Assembly: GCA_016209155.1 (NCBI GenBank)
Contig: JACQWU010000330.1
Location: 1-6,031 of the forward strand
DNA length: 6,031 nt
Source: Candidatus Desantisiibacteriota bacterium
GTDB lineage: Bacteria; JACRDZ01
Direction of reading: 5' to 3'
A model generated the notes under the pieces. That model made no database searches, was not told the origin of the DNA, and was given only the letters and a program-made list of their open reading frames with translations. Below are positions 1 to 5,833 of this stretch, in pieces (the stretch's first letter is position 1; every line of letters begins with the position of its first letter). Both the position numbers and the translations under genes were made by a program.

Positions 1-600
1 AGTAATTATCTATTTGCTTATAATAAAAATAAAATAATTGCTTTCGGGAAAAGCGGCAGCAAATTATTTCAAGAGGAGATAGAAGGAAATATTGAAAAAA
101 AAAGTACTGTTATGAACAAAAACGGGACATGTATTGTTGCTACAGATCAAGATCCTTATATACTAAATGTTTTTAGTATCTCGGGAAAAAAAAGTCTGTC
201 ATTAAAACTTAAGGAACCTTTGGGTGGTGTCGATATATCTGATGATGATAAATATATTATCTATTATTATGAACTTTTTGTCGGTGACAGCCTGAAATAT
301 ATTATGAAATTAGTGGATATTAAAACCGGTAAAGAAATATGGGAAAGGGCTTTATCCCTTTATACTGAAGAATTTCCTGAAATCTATATAGGGAAAGAGC
401 ATATTCTATTAAATTATTACAGAGCTCAAAATAAACCAAATCCCTACACACTTTATCTGTATGACTTTAAAGGAAATTTAATCGGATATACTAATTCTCC
501 GCAAAAACCGTTATTGTCAACTGATAGAAAATATATATTAATTTTTGATGTTCAAAAAGTATTTATGTATGAAATAAATCCCTATACTACTATCAAATGA
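1..600 (+). CDS. C-terminal part of a beta-propeller (PQQ/WD40-like) protein, 5' end outside the window
   Basis: The reading frame is open from base 1, so this is the last 199 codons of a longer gene; the internal ATG at 112 is unlikely to be the true start. The protein is rich in short hydrophobic/aromatic beta-strands with turn motifs such as DISDDDKYI, LVDIKTGKEIW and LYDFKGNLIG, which is the periodic pattern of PQQ-like or WD40-like propeller blades (Asp-x-x-x-Gly turn followed by a strand). No catalytic residues, membrane segment or signal can be judged because the N-terminus is missing. The gene ends with TGA at 598-600, and RNase G starts 21 bases later on the same strand, so the two are probably co-transcribed. 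The specific function is unknown: the family includes scaffold, periplasmic and regulatory proteins. The propeller assignment is from pattern only. Confidence 0.6.
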   Translation, partial: SNYLFAYNKNKIIAFGKSGSKLFQEEIEGNIEKKSTVMNKNGTCIVATDQDPYILNVFSISGKKSLSLKLKEPLGGVDISDDDKYIIYYYELFVGDSLKYIMKLVDIKTGKEIWERALSLYTEEFPEIYIGKEHILLNYYRAQNKPNPYTLYLYDFKGNLIGYTNSPQKPLLSTDRKYILIFDVQKVFMYEINPYTTIK

Positions 601-621
601 AGAGGACGTAGAGTTTAAACT

Positions 622-2157
622 ATGATCAAAGAAATTATTGTAAACCTTGAAAAGAATGAAATACGTGTTGCGATCCTGGAAAACAAGCAGGTTGTTGAGC
701 TGTTTATTGACAGAATAAAGGAGCCGCGCATTATAGGAAATATTTATAAAGGTAAAGTCAGCAATATTCTTCCAGGAATGCAGGCGGCTTTTATTGATAT
801 CGGATTACCCCGCAATGCATTTTTATATGTAAATGATATAGCTGATGATATGGACGAATATAAAGAATTAATGACACAGGAAGATGAAATAGAAGATAAA
901 GAAAACATTGATTATGATCCGTCGGCAATTCAAGCTTTCCCTTCAAGAAAAACGAACCTCTTGATTGAAGATATACTGAAAAAAGGACAGGAAATACTCG
1001 TACAGATAAATAAAGAACCGATTGAAAAAAAAGGAGCAAGAGTAACTTCTCATATTACTTTGCCCGGAAGATATCTGGTTTTGATGCCTATGGTAGAACA
1101 TACAGGTATTTCGCGCCGTATTGAAAATATTAATGAGCGTGAAAGACTGCGTGATATCATAAAAGGTATAAAACCGCCCGGAACAGGGGTTATAATACGA
1201 ACAGTATCGGAAGGTGTGGAAGAAGCATCTTTCAGGACAGATATGGATTTTCTGCTTAAAATATGGGAAAAAATACAGCATAATTCAAGCAATAAATCCG
1301 CTCCCAGTCTTATACATGAAGACCTGGGAATAATATATAAAGTAATCCGTGATTATTTTAATCATGATATTAATACATTGATAATTGATTCCTCTGAAGA
1401 GTATGAAAAAATTGTAAATTTTGTAGATTCACTGCTTCCTGAAATGAAATCCCGTATTAAATTATATTCCCGTCCGGAACCTATATTCGAAGCTTATGGA
1501 ATAGAAGAAGAAATACAAAAAGTTTTCAATAAAAAAGTTAAACTCAAATGCGGAGGGCATATTATCATTGAACAGACTGAAGCACTGGTATCAATTGACG
1601 TAAATACTGGTAAATATGTAGGAAAACGTAATCTTGAGGAAACCGTATTAAAAACCAATCTTGAAGCTGCAGAAGAAATAGCTTCTCAGCTCCGGCTACG
1701 AGATATAGGCGGAATAATTATTATTGATTTTATCGATATGGAAAAAAAAGAAAACCAGGAAAAGGTTCTGCAAAAGCTGACAGAAGTATTAAAAAATGAT
1801 AAAGCAAAAACCAATATTCTGCAGCTTACAGAACTTGGGCTCGTGGAAATGACACGCAAAAGAGTAAAAGAGAACCTTACCAGATTGCTGTGCCAGCCAT
1901 GTCCCTATTGCAGCGGCAGAGCAATAGTAAAATCTATATTAACAATGAGTCTGGAAGTTATAAGAGAACTAAAAAAAATATGCTCCTCAACAATAAGCAA
2001 AAACATTGTTGTCCGATTAAATCCGGCTGTAGCAAAAAGTCTTCTGGAAGAAAATTACGATCAAATAATGGAATTTCAAAAATTATTTGATAAACAGATA
2101 GATATTAAATCTGAATTGGATTTTCATATTGAGCAGGTTGAAATATTATCCGATTAA
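622..2157 (+). CDS. rng: Ribonuclease G / RNase E family endoribonuclease
   Basis: A 511-residue single-strand-specific endoribonuclease acting in rRNA 5' maturation and mRNA decay in the cytoplasm; E. coli RNase G is 489 residues. An S1 RNA-binding domain starts near residue 39 (GNIYKGKVSNILPGMQAAF) and is interrupted by an acidic insert at about 74-108. The 5'-phosphate sensor pair is likely R193/T194 (IIRT). The DNase I-like catalytic domain has the two metal-binding aspartates D326 (SIDVNTG) and D369 (IIDFIDM), 43 residues apart as D303 and D346 are in E. coli RNase E. The Zn-link cysteines are C427 and C430 (CPYC), with an extra C424 just before. It ends soon after a small domain, with no RNase E-like C-terminal scaffold, which supports RNase G. 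The ATG at 622 is the only start after an in-frame TAA at 613. An AGAGGA at 601-606 is a distant ribosome-binding site. Confidence 0.95.
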   Translation: MIKEIIVNLEKNEIRVAILENKQVVELFIDRIKEPRIIGNIYKGKVSNILPGMQAAFIDIGLPRNAFLYVNDIADDMDEYKELMTQEDEIEDKENIDYDPSAIQAFPSRKTNLLIEDILKKGQEILVQINKEPIEKKGARVTSHITLPGRYLVLMPMVEHTGISRRIENINERERLRDIIKGIKPPGTGVIIRTVSEGVEEASFRTDMDFLLKIWEKIQHNSSNKSAPSLIHEDLGIIYKVIRDYFNHDINTLIIDSSEEYEKIVNFVDSLLPEMKSRIKLYSRPEPIFEAYGIEEEIQKVFNKKVKLKCGGHIIIEQTEALVSIDVNTGKYVGKRNLEETVLKTNLEAAEEIASQLRLRDIGGIIIIDFIDMEKKENQEKVLQKLTEVLKNDKAKTNILQLTELGLVEMTRKRVKENLTRLLCQPCPYCSGRAIVKSILTMSLEVIRELKKICSSTISKNIVVRLNPAVAKSLLEENYDQIMEFQKLFDKQIDIKSELDFHIEQVEILSD

Positions 2158-2172
2158 ATACCGGATTATATT
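2142..2172. terminator. Possible bidirectional hairpin between convergent genes
   Basis: An inverted repeat (AATAT-T-ATCCG, 9-base loop, CGGAT-T-ATATT) spans the stop codons of both RNase G (TAA 2155-2157) and the convergent ATPase (TAA on the minus strand at 2166-2168). The stem is 10 pairs with one T-T mismatch. It is AT-rich and lacks a clean T-run, so terminator function is only inferred from its position between converging genes 8 bases apart. Confidence 0.3.
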
Positions 2173-3320
2173 ATTGGGCTGGAACTATCGATTAATTTTA
2201 CTTTTGTATTATATTGAGCTTCGAATGCTTTTTTATTTATATTTTGTTTTTTCCATTTTATTTCATAGGCAGATATGTTCTCTCCATCTTTAATAATTAA
2301 ATCAACTTCACTGTGTGCTTTTGATCTCCAGAAAAATAAATTTTTCATCTGCCCATTTAAAAGATTTTGTTTAGAAAATTCTGCAATTACCCAATTTTCC
2401 CATAATAATCCAATATCAGACCTTAAAGGATTAAGAGAAAATTCTTTTAAAAGAGCATTGCGTATACCTGTATCCCAAAAGAATATTTTGTGATTTTTGC
2501 TTATTTCCTTTCGCGGATTATTACTGAAAGCCGGTAAACGAAAAATAACATAAGTTTGTTCCAGAAGTTCAATATATCGCTCAACAGTTGGTCTTGCAAT
2601 TCCTAAATTAGTAGCCAATTCATTTATAGAAACTTCCGATCCGGCTTGATGCGCTAAAAGTAATAATAATCGTTTTATTAATCCATCTGTTTTTATAATT
2701 CCCAATTGAAGCACATCTTTTAATAAATAATCTGATACAAGATTTAAAAGATATTTTGATTTATCATCTGTGGTAAGCACTTCAGGATAATTCCCAAATA
2801 CCATACTTTGCAATAAAAGTGTATTTATTTGATTTTTGAAATTAACATCCAGTTGTTCATCACTATAAATATCAGAATACCATGATTTAGATACAATTAT
2901 TTCTTTAAATAAAAACGGCGGTAAAAATATTTTTTCATTTCTACCCGTTAAATTTTCACCGGCCTGGCTTATCAAATTTAAACTCGAAGAACCAAGTAAT
3001 ATTACTTTTGATTGTATTCTATAATCATACCAGCCTTTTACAATTCTGCATGTTTCCGGTTCTCTTTGAGCTTCATCAATAACAATATAATCGGGATTTC
3101 CCAGACTTCTTACTGCATCAATTGGCGGTAGTGTAGCACACGCAAGAAAACGATCCCTATCAACCTCGATATCTAAATTTAAAAAGATTGCTTTTTTATC
3201 TTTTAAAAAATAATTTATTAAAGTTGTTTTCCCTACCTGCCTTGCACCTATAATAATTAATATTTTTTGTGAATTAATGGATTTTTGTAATAAATCCTCT
3301 GCTGTTCTTTTGATATACAT
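2166..3320 (-). CDS. AAA-family ATPase with C-terminal DUF4143 domain
   Basis: A 384-residue protein of the common AAA_14 + DUF4143 type. Residues 20-37 hold a Walker A motif (GARQVGKT, 25-32), residues 78-85 a Walker B (YIVIDEAQ, D82/E83) and residues 106-113 a sensor-like strand (VILLGSSS). A winged-helix-like stretch follows at about 227-260 (SINELATNLGIARPTVERYIELL). The C-terminal part contains HSEVDLII (E338, D340) and YEIKW (E353, K355), resembling a PD-(D/E)xK nuclease-like core. The cellular role of the family is not settled; members are frequent in anaerobes, often as multicopy accessory genes, and toxin-like or DNA-related roles have been suggested. Length and domain order look complete. 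The start at 3320 is preceded by AAGGAT (3329-3334, minus strand) and a strong promoter. It converges on RNase G and is adjacent to the integron relic, with no evident functional link to either. Confidence 0.9.
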   Translation of the reverse strand: MYIKRTAEDLLQKSINSQKILIIIGARQVGKTTLINYFLKDKKAIFLNLDIEVDRDRFLACATLPPIDAVRSLGNPDYIVIDEAQREPETCRIVKGWYDYRIQSKVILLGSSSLNLISQAGENLTGRNEKIFLPPFLFKEIIVSKSWYSDIYSDEQLDVNFKNQINTLLLQSMVFGNYPEVLTTDDKSKYLLNLVSDYLLKDVLQLGIIKTDGLIKRLLLLLAHQAGSEVSINELATNLGIARPTVERYIELLEQTYVIFRLPAFSNNPRKEISKNHKIFFWDTGIRNALLKEFSLNPLRSDIGLLWENWVIAEFSKQNLLNGQMKNLFFWRSKAHSEVDLIIKDGENISAYEIKWKKQNINKKAFEAQYNTKVKLIDSSSPII

Positions 3321-3345
3321 AAATATATATCCTTTTTTATAGTTA

Positions 3346-3375
3346 AGTATACAATAATATATATTATTTTGTCAA
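3346..3375 (-). promoter_or_regulatory. Sigma70-type promoter of the DUF4143 ATPase gene
   Basis: Read on the minus strand: -35 TTGACA (3370-3375), an 18-base spacer, -10 TATACT (3346-3351). Transcription would start about 20 bases before the ATG at 3320, with the AAGGAT ribosome-binding site in between. The -35 is a full consensus match. Confidence 0.65.
3353..3368. repeat. Perfect 16-bp palindrome inside the ATPase promoter spacer
   Basis: AATAATATATATTATT is its own reverse complement, centred at 3360/3361, and fills almost all of the spacer between -35 and -10. That is a natural position for a dimeric repressor operator. It is made only of A and T, so chance is a real alternative. Confidence 0.35.
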
Positions 3376-3505
3376 GCGTATTATATACTTTCTCTATTCA
3401 TTGTTGTTGTTGTTATTATTAATATATAATCATATCACGATTAAATATTAAAACTTCCTGCAGATTTGCTGTATACGAAAAATTTGTTAGAAATCCAGCG
3501 GACTT

Positions 3506-3673
3506 TTAGCCTCTTTTACCGTCCTGCTCGGTACACAGTGGGTATAGATCATGAAGGATTAGCTGGTAGTAACGGAGCCATTTCAAATAATCCTTATGAA
3601 CAGAGACACCCCCTTATTTTTTTTTGAGGATAGCCTCATATGGCTCTAAAATGTTATCCGGTATATTGAGCAT
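3506..3673 (-). pseudogene. N-terminal remnant of an integron-type tyrosine integrase
   Basis: From an ATG at 3673 the minus strand reads MLNIPDNILEPYEAILKKK, then an in-frame TAA (3614-3616), then in the same frame GGVSVHKDYLKWLRYY and about 19 less recognisable residues before another TAA at 3506-3508. The LEPYEAILKKK and DYLKWLRYY strings resemble the N-terminal SAM-like core-binding region of the tyrosine recombinases associated with integrons in anaerobes (usually followed by LDFCHKY). The similarity fades after 3566. The catalytic domain with its Arg-His-Arg-Tyr residues is absent, since only ~55 of roughly 300 codons remain and the ATPase promoter lies where the rest should be. It is therefore inactive. 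Its orientation, pointing away from the cassettes with attI-like sequence behind it, is that of intI. The ribosome-binding site is weak (GGAT about ten bases upstream). The family call rests on motif recall, not alignment. Confidence 0.65.
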
Positions 3674-3729
3674 GGTATATTATCCACAAAACTATTCAAC
3701 ATGACAAAAAGTATATTATCTAAATAAAA

Positions 3730-3758
3730 AGCATAATAAATTCAAGTATTTATGTCAA
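3730..3758 (-). promoter_or_regulatory. Candidate integrase promoter (PintI)
   Basis: On the minus strand: -35 TTGACA (3753-3758, perfect consensus), a 17-base spacer, -10 TATGCT (3730-3735, 4 of 6). It would give a ~50-base leader before the integrase-remnant ATG at 3673. No LexA-type box was recognised over it. Confidence 0.5.
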
Positions 3759-3775
3759 GTTGAACTTAATTTATC

Positions 3776-3804
3776 TTGACGATGTCGACAATTTCTTATA
3801 TTAT
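3776..3804 (+). promoter_or_regulatory. Candidate cassette promoter (Pc)
   Basis: TTGACG (3776-3781), a 17-base spacer, TATTAT (3799-3804): 5 of 6 in each box with optimal spacing, reading into the first cassette, which begins only 24 bases after the -10. It is divergent from the candidate integrase promoter, with 17 bases between the two -35 boxes. This is the standard layout of an integron platform. Confidence 0.6.
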
Positions 3805-3822
3805 ATAGAAAACTATATAATA
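3799..3822. repeat. 10-bp perfect inverted repeat over the Pc -10, beside the attI-like core
   Basis: TATTATATAG (3799-3808) and CTATATAATA (3813-3822) are exact reverse complements around an AAAA loop. The left arm contains the whole -10 hexamer of Pc and the right arm ends 4 bases before the GTT of the recombination core at 3827. It could be an operator or an integrase-binding element of attI; the AT-only composition weakens the case. Confidence 0.4.
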
Positions 3823-3826
3823 ATAT

Positions 3827-3833
3827 GTTGGAT
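3827..3833 (+). other. attI-like recombination core (left boundary of first cassette)
   Basis: GTTGGAT matches the integron core consensus GTTRRRY exactly. Cleavage between G and TT would make the cassette begin TTGGATG, which is the exact complement of the left core of the attC at 4187. It lies just downstream of Pc and behind the integrase start, where attI is expected. Confidence 0.65.
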
Positions 3834-3853
3834 GTAACGCAGCATAATAACAA

Positions 3854-4063
3854 ATGAATTTAATGGCTTATATAAAACAGAGGAATTTTTTAATTCAAAT
3901 ATTTTCCAGAAAAAAATGAGAGAGAGAAAAACTCATTGAAGACGGCAGTTTTTTTAAATCTGTCATCGCTCATTTAAAGCCGAGAGGTTCAATTAATTTC
4001 ATTGGTTCAATAAATTCAACCAGTTTTCTGATATACCGAGAGAGTAAAACAGTACAAAAATAG
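3854..4063 (+). pseudogene. Decayed cassette ORF interrupted by TGA
   Basis: From ATG 3854 the frame reads MNLMAYIKQRNFLIQIFSRKK, stops at TGA (3917-3919), and continues in the same frame for 47 codons (EREKLIEDGSFFKSVIAHLK, then further residues to VQK) to TAG at 4061-4063. The two parts together would make a ~68-residue protein starting 26 bases after the cassette boundary, a typical place for a cassette ORF. There is no good ribosome-binding site. TGA recoding is unlikely, because the neighbouring propeller gene uses TGA as a normal stop. I do not recognise the product, and a chance open frame cannot be excluded. Confidence 0.25.
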
Positions 4064-4086
4064 CTCTTTAAAAATTCTTCCATTCA

Positions 4087-4281
4087 ATGAGCAGAACAAA
4101 TAGAGTTAAAAGCAAAAACAATTTCAGACAGCAGGCATCAAAGGCAGTTGTTAAAATAAAACGGTTAAAAAGTCGTTTTGCAGAGCATCCAACAGGTCAC
4201 TCCAGCCGACAACTAACACGGTGCTTCGAGCCTGAATTAAATAAATTTCAAACTTTTATCAGTCAGCAGCGTGAAGGTTAG
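4087..4281 (+). CDS. Small basic hypothetical ORF overlapping the attC site (doubtful)
   Basis: A 64-residue frame starting MSRTNRVKSKNNFRQQASK. The N-terminal half is rich in Lys and Arg, and the C-terminal half (from about residue 34, AEHPTGHSSRQLTRCF) is simply the attC palindrome translated. There is no clear ribosome-binding site (only AATTCTTCC upstream), no recognisable domain and no membrane segment. Cassette ORFs do sometimes run into their attC, so a genuine small cassette protein is possible, but about half of the frame is explained by recombination-site sequence. I give it a low probability of being a real gene. Confidence 0.25.
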   Translation: MSRTNRVKSKNNFRQQASKAVVKIKRLKSRFAEHPTGHSSRQLTRCFEPELNKFQTFISQQREG

Positions 4282-4305
4282 TTGCGGCTGAGCTTGGTGT
4301 TGTGG
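4187..4305 (+). other. attC recombination site (59-base element) of cassette 1
   Basis: The left core R'' is ATCCAAC (4187-4193, fits RYYYAAC); then 9 bases; then L'' CAGCCGACAACTAAC (4203-4217). The right side has GTTAGTTGCGGCTG (4277-4290), 8 bases, and the right core GTTGTGG (4299-4305). L'' and L' pair perfectly except for one extra A after CAGCCG, the same position as the extrahelical base in well-known attC sites of the AAGCCGACGCC type. Pairing continues inward (ACGGTGCT with AGCAGCGT) around an AT-rich loop. The ~119-bp length is in the range of long attC sites such as V. cholerae VCRs. The right core departs from GTTRRRY because its last six bases belong to the next cassette. Confidence 0.8.
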
Positions 4306-4410
4306 AGGTAGTAAGGCACTTGCCCTTGAGCTTAAACATTCTTGAAAATATTGCAAAACAAAATAAAAACAAGATATGTGGTTCTAAATTTTGATATTTC
4401 GATTTTATTG

Positions 4411-4439
4411 TGGACAAAATAAATTTAAAATAATAAAAT
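4411..4439 (+). promoter_or_regulatory. Candidate promoter of the kinase-like gene
   Basis: TGGACA (4411-4416), a 17-base spacer, TAAAAT (4434-4439): 5 of 6 in both boxes with ideal spacing, about 95 bases before the ATG at 4534. It lies in very AT-rich DNA, where chance matches are frequent. It would let the cassette gene be expressed independently of Pc. Confidence 0.4.
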
Positions 4440-4467
4440 AGTTTTTAACAATCAAATATACTGAATT

Positions 4468-4483
4468 GTACTATCGTACTGTC
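4468..4483 (+). repeat. 8-bp tandem repeat with one mismatch
   Basis: GTACTATC followed directly by GTACTGTC in the leader of the kinase-like gene, about 50 bases before its start. It may be a regulator half-site pair or chance. Confidence 0.25.
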
Positions 4484-4533
4484 GCTAATAATTTTATTGA
4501 GTACTTCGCAATATGAAGTAAAAAGGGGTTACT

Positions 4534-5508
4534 ATGCAAAAAAAATCGAGTTTACAGGAGAGAGCAGAGAGAGCTGCTTCCTTGTTCCCAGATACCGCCA
4601 GAAAACCGATAGTGATTGAGTTCGCTGGTACGCCAAAAGCTGGCAAAACAACAACCCTGAGCCAAATAAACGCTTTCCTCAAGAGATGCGGTTTCAAGGT
4701 TGAGATAGTGGTTGAACGGGCTTCTGTATGCCCGATCAAGGACAAGAAACACGTCAATTTCAACATCTGGACAGCATGTACTACACTGTCCCAGCTTCTT
4801 GAAAAAACGCAGACACCACCAAGACCAGAGGATCCGCAGGTACTGATTCTTGATCGTGGAATATTCGACTCGATCTGCTGGTTGCGTCTCATGGAGAGAC
4901 TTCAACGTCTCCGGCCATCCGAAAGGAAGATCGTGGAAAATTTCCTAGTTATTCCAGACTGGAGGGAGCGCATCACTGGCGTTATCCTCATGACGGCTTC
5001 TCCGACGGACTCAATGCAACGTGAGCAAGGGATGCTCCCTATTGTTGGTGCTAGAGGATCTATAATGAATGAGTCTGTGCTGGAACAGATGCTTCTTGTC
5101 GCTCGTGAGACAGCGAAAGACATGGAGACACTTTTCAGGGTGTTTGATGTAAGTACATCTGTTGGGGAGACCAAGAATAATCCTAAGCTGACAGCGGAGA
5201 AAGTTATTGAAATTGTCCTGTCACTTATCGAACAGCAACTTCAGGAAGATATCCTGCATCTGCCTAAGGACGAAGTTAAAAAAATGTTTAAAGGAGCAGC
5301 AACCATTGACGCGAGCATCGCTAAAGGACTTGTAGAAAGTTTCCAAAACTTCGGGAAGTATGCACCCAGGGAAGAAGTAGAAGCCAACACCGAACTAGTC
5401 CAAGCACTTCCAGTCGTGGTAGTACGCAATGCCTCGGGTAAGGTACTCCGCTTACGTCGGCGTGAGAGATCCGAAGGGAACCCTCTTCATGAAACCGCTT
5501 ACGTGTAA
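4534..5508 (+). CDS. P-loop nucleoside-kinase-like ATPase with truncated C-terminal Nudix-like domain
   Basis: A 324-residue frame with an excellent ribosome-binding site (AAGGGG, 4523-4528, five bases before ATG). Residues 27-40 form a Walker A (IEFAGTPKAGKTT, K38/T39). ERA at 61-63 and LILDRGIFDS at 104-113 resemble the ER and DR(S/G) motifs of deoxynucleoside and thymidylate kinase-like proteins. TASPTDSMQREQG (154-166) looks like the arginine-bearing lid. These suggest phosphorylation of a nucleotide-like substrate, but the substrate is unknown. From about residue 290 (LPVVVVRNASGKVLRLRRRE) a Nudix-like fold begins, and the frame then stops at TAA 5506-5508 just where the Nudix box should follow. 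The domain resumes out of frame at about 5511-5801. Base composition is clearly more GC-rich than the neighbours, indicating transfer as a cassette. The kinase part could still be functional. Confidence 0.75.
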   Translation: MQKKSSLQERAERAASLFPDTARKPIVIEFAGTPKAGKTTTLSQINAFLKRCGFKVEIVVERASVCPIKDKKHVNFNIWTACTTLSQLLEKTQTPPRPEDPQVLILDRGIFDSICWLRLMERLQRLRPSERKIVENFLVIPDWRERITGVILMTASPTDSMQREQGMLPIVGARGSIMNESVLEQMLLVARETAKDMETLFRVFDVSTSVGETKNNPKLTAEKVIEIVLSLIEQQLQEDILHLPKDEVKKMFKGAATIDASIAKGLVESFQNFGKYAPREEVEANTELVQALPVVVVRNASGKVLRLRRRERSEGNPLHETAYV

Positions 5509-5522
5509 CAACTGACAGTGTT

Positions 5523-5801
5523 GTGCTTCTAGGAGCGGTCTATCTGGAAGACGGCAAGTCATCTGTCAAGCATGTTGCAATTGTGTATGAATGGCGAGCC
5601 CCAACCGACGACGTCGAAGTCGCTCTAAGCAATGTTGAGTTCTTCGAGCGACGTGGGACATCTTTAAGTGGAAAGTTTGTGGACATTAAAGATATAGTGC
5701 AGGATATAACAGCAGACAAGAACGATGAGCCGTGGTCTGGTTATATTATCAGAGAGTTCCTTGCTAAAGAATATTCACAATTACAGCCTCGTCTGTTCTA
5801 G
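5523..5801 (+). pseudogene. Displaced C-terminal half of the Nudix-like domain
   Basis: A frame different from the upstream gene encodes LLGAVYLEDGKSSVKHVAIV and then a stretch including YEWRAPTDD, EFFERRGTSLSGKFVD and EPWS, ending QPRLF. This pattern (GAVY strand, HVAIVYEW strand, EF...SG.FV, WS) is what follows the Nudix box in Nudix hydrolases and has the same base composition as the preceding gene. The frame is open back to about 5499 with no ATG; a GTG at 5523 is the only nearby start and has no convincing ribosome-binding site. It therefore looks like the 3' part of the 4534 gene, separated by a deletion that removed the GX5EX7REUXEEXGU box and shifted the frame. A separately translated protein is less likely. 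Confidence 0.6.
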
Positions 5802-5813
5802 CTCTAATGCAGT

Positions 5814-5833
5814 GAACATAAGGGAACATAACA
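5814..5833 (+). repeat. Short tandem repeat, 10-bp period
   Basis: GAACATAAGG is followed directly by GAACATAACA, two copies differing in the last two bases, just after the kinase/Nudix gene. The rest of 5802-5898 is AT-rich with no gene, attC or clear terminator. Confidence 0.4.

Larger units (their letters stand above)
3828..4299 (+). mobile_element. Integron gene cassette 1 (472 bp)
   Basis: The element is bounded on the left by G|TTGGAT (3827/3828) and on the right by the G of the attC right core (4299). On circularisation the right core becomes GTTGGAT, exactly complementary to the attC left core ATCCAAC; the match extends to 8 bases (GTTGGATG/CATCCAAC). Inside there is no convincing intact gene: a frame broken by TGA (3854-4063) and a short basic frame running into the attC (4087-4281). 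Cassettes with no recognisable or only decayed ORFs are common in chromosomal integrons. Confidence 0.6.

Noticed and set aside
791-1292. Minus-strand frames within RNase G
   Set aside because: They are antisense to a well-conserved gene, and their sequences look like low-complexity shadows.
3401-3421. TTG/TTA trinucleotide run as a microsatellite or CRISPR-like signal
   Set aside because: There are only four TTG and three TTA units, with no spacers or larger periodicity.
3445-3627. Plus-strand open frame without ATG (translation containing YTVGIDHEGLAGSNGAISNN)
   Set aside because: The opposite strand gives a recognisable integrase N-terminus over the same bases, and this frame has no start codon or ribosome-binding site.
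3660-3681. Direct repeat GGTATATT (3660-3667 and 3674-3681) flanking the integrase start as target-site duplications
   Set aside because: Only 6 bases separate the copies, too little for any insertion, and there are no terminal inverted repeats.
4187-4305. The long hairpin as a transcription terminator or structured RNA
   Set aside because: There is no T-run, the loop is long, and the core boxes, extrahelical A and complementarity to the cassette start are explained better by attC.
4494-5174. Several minus-strand open frames of 90-132 codons (4494-4892, 4552-4905, 4902-5174)
   Set aside because: They lie antisense to the kinase-like gene, which has clear motifs and a good ribosome-binding site; their translations show no domain.
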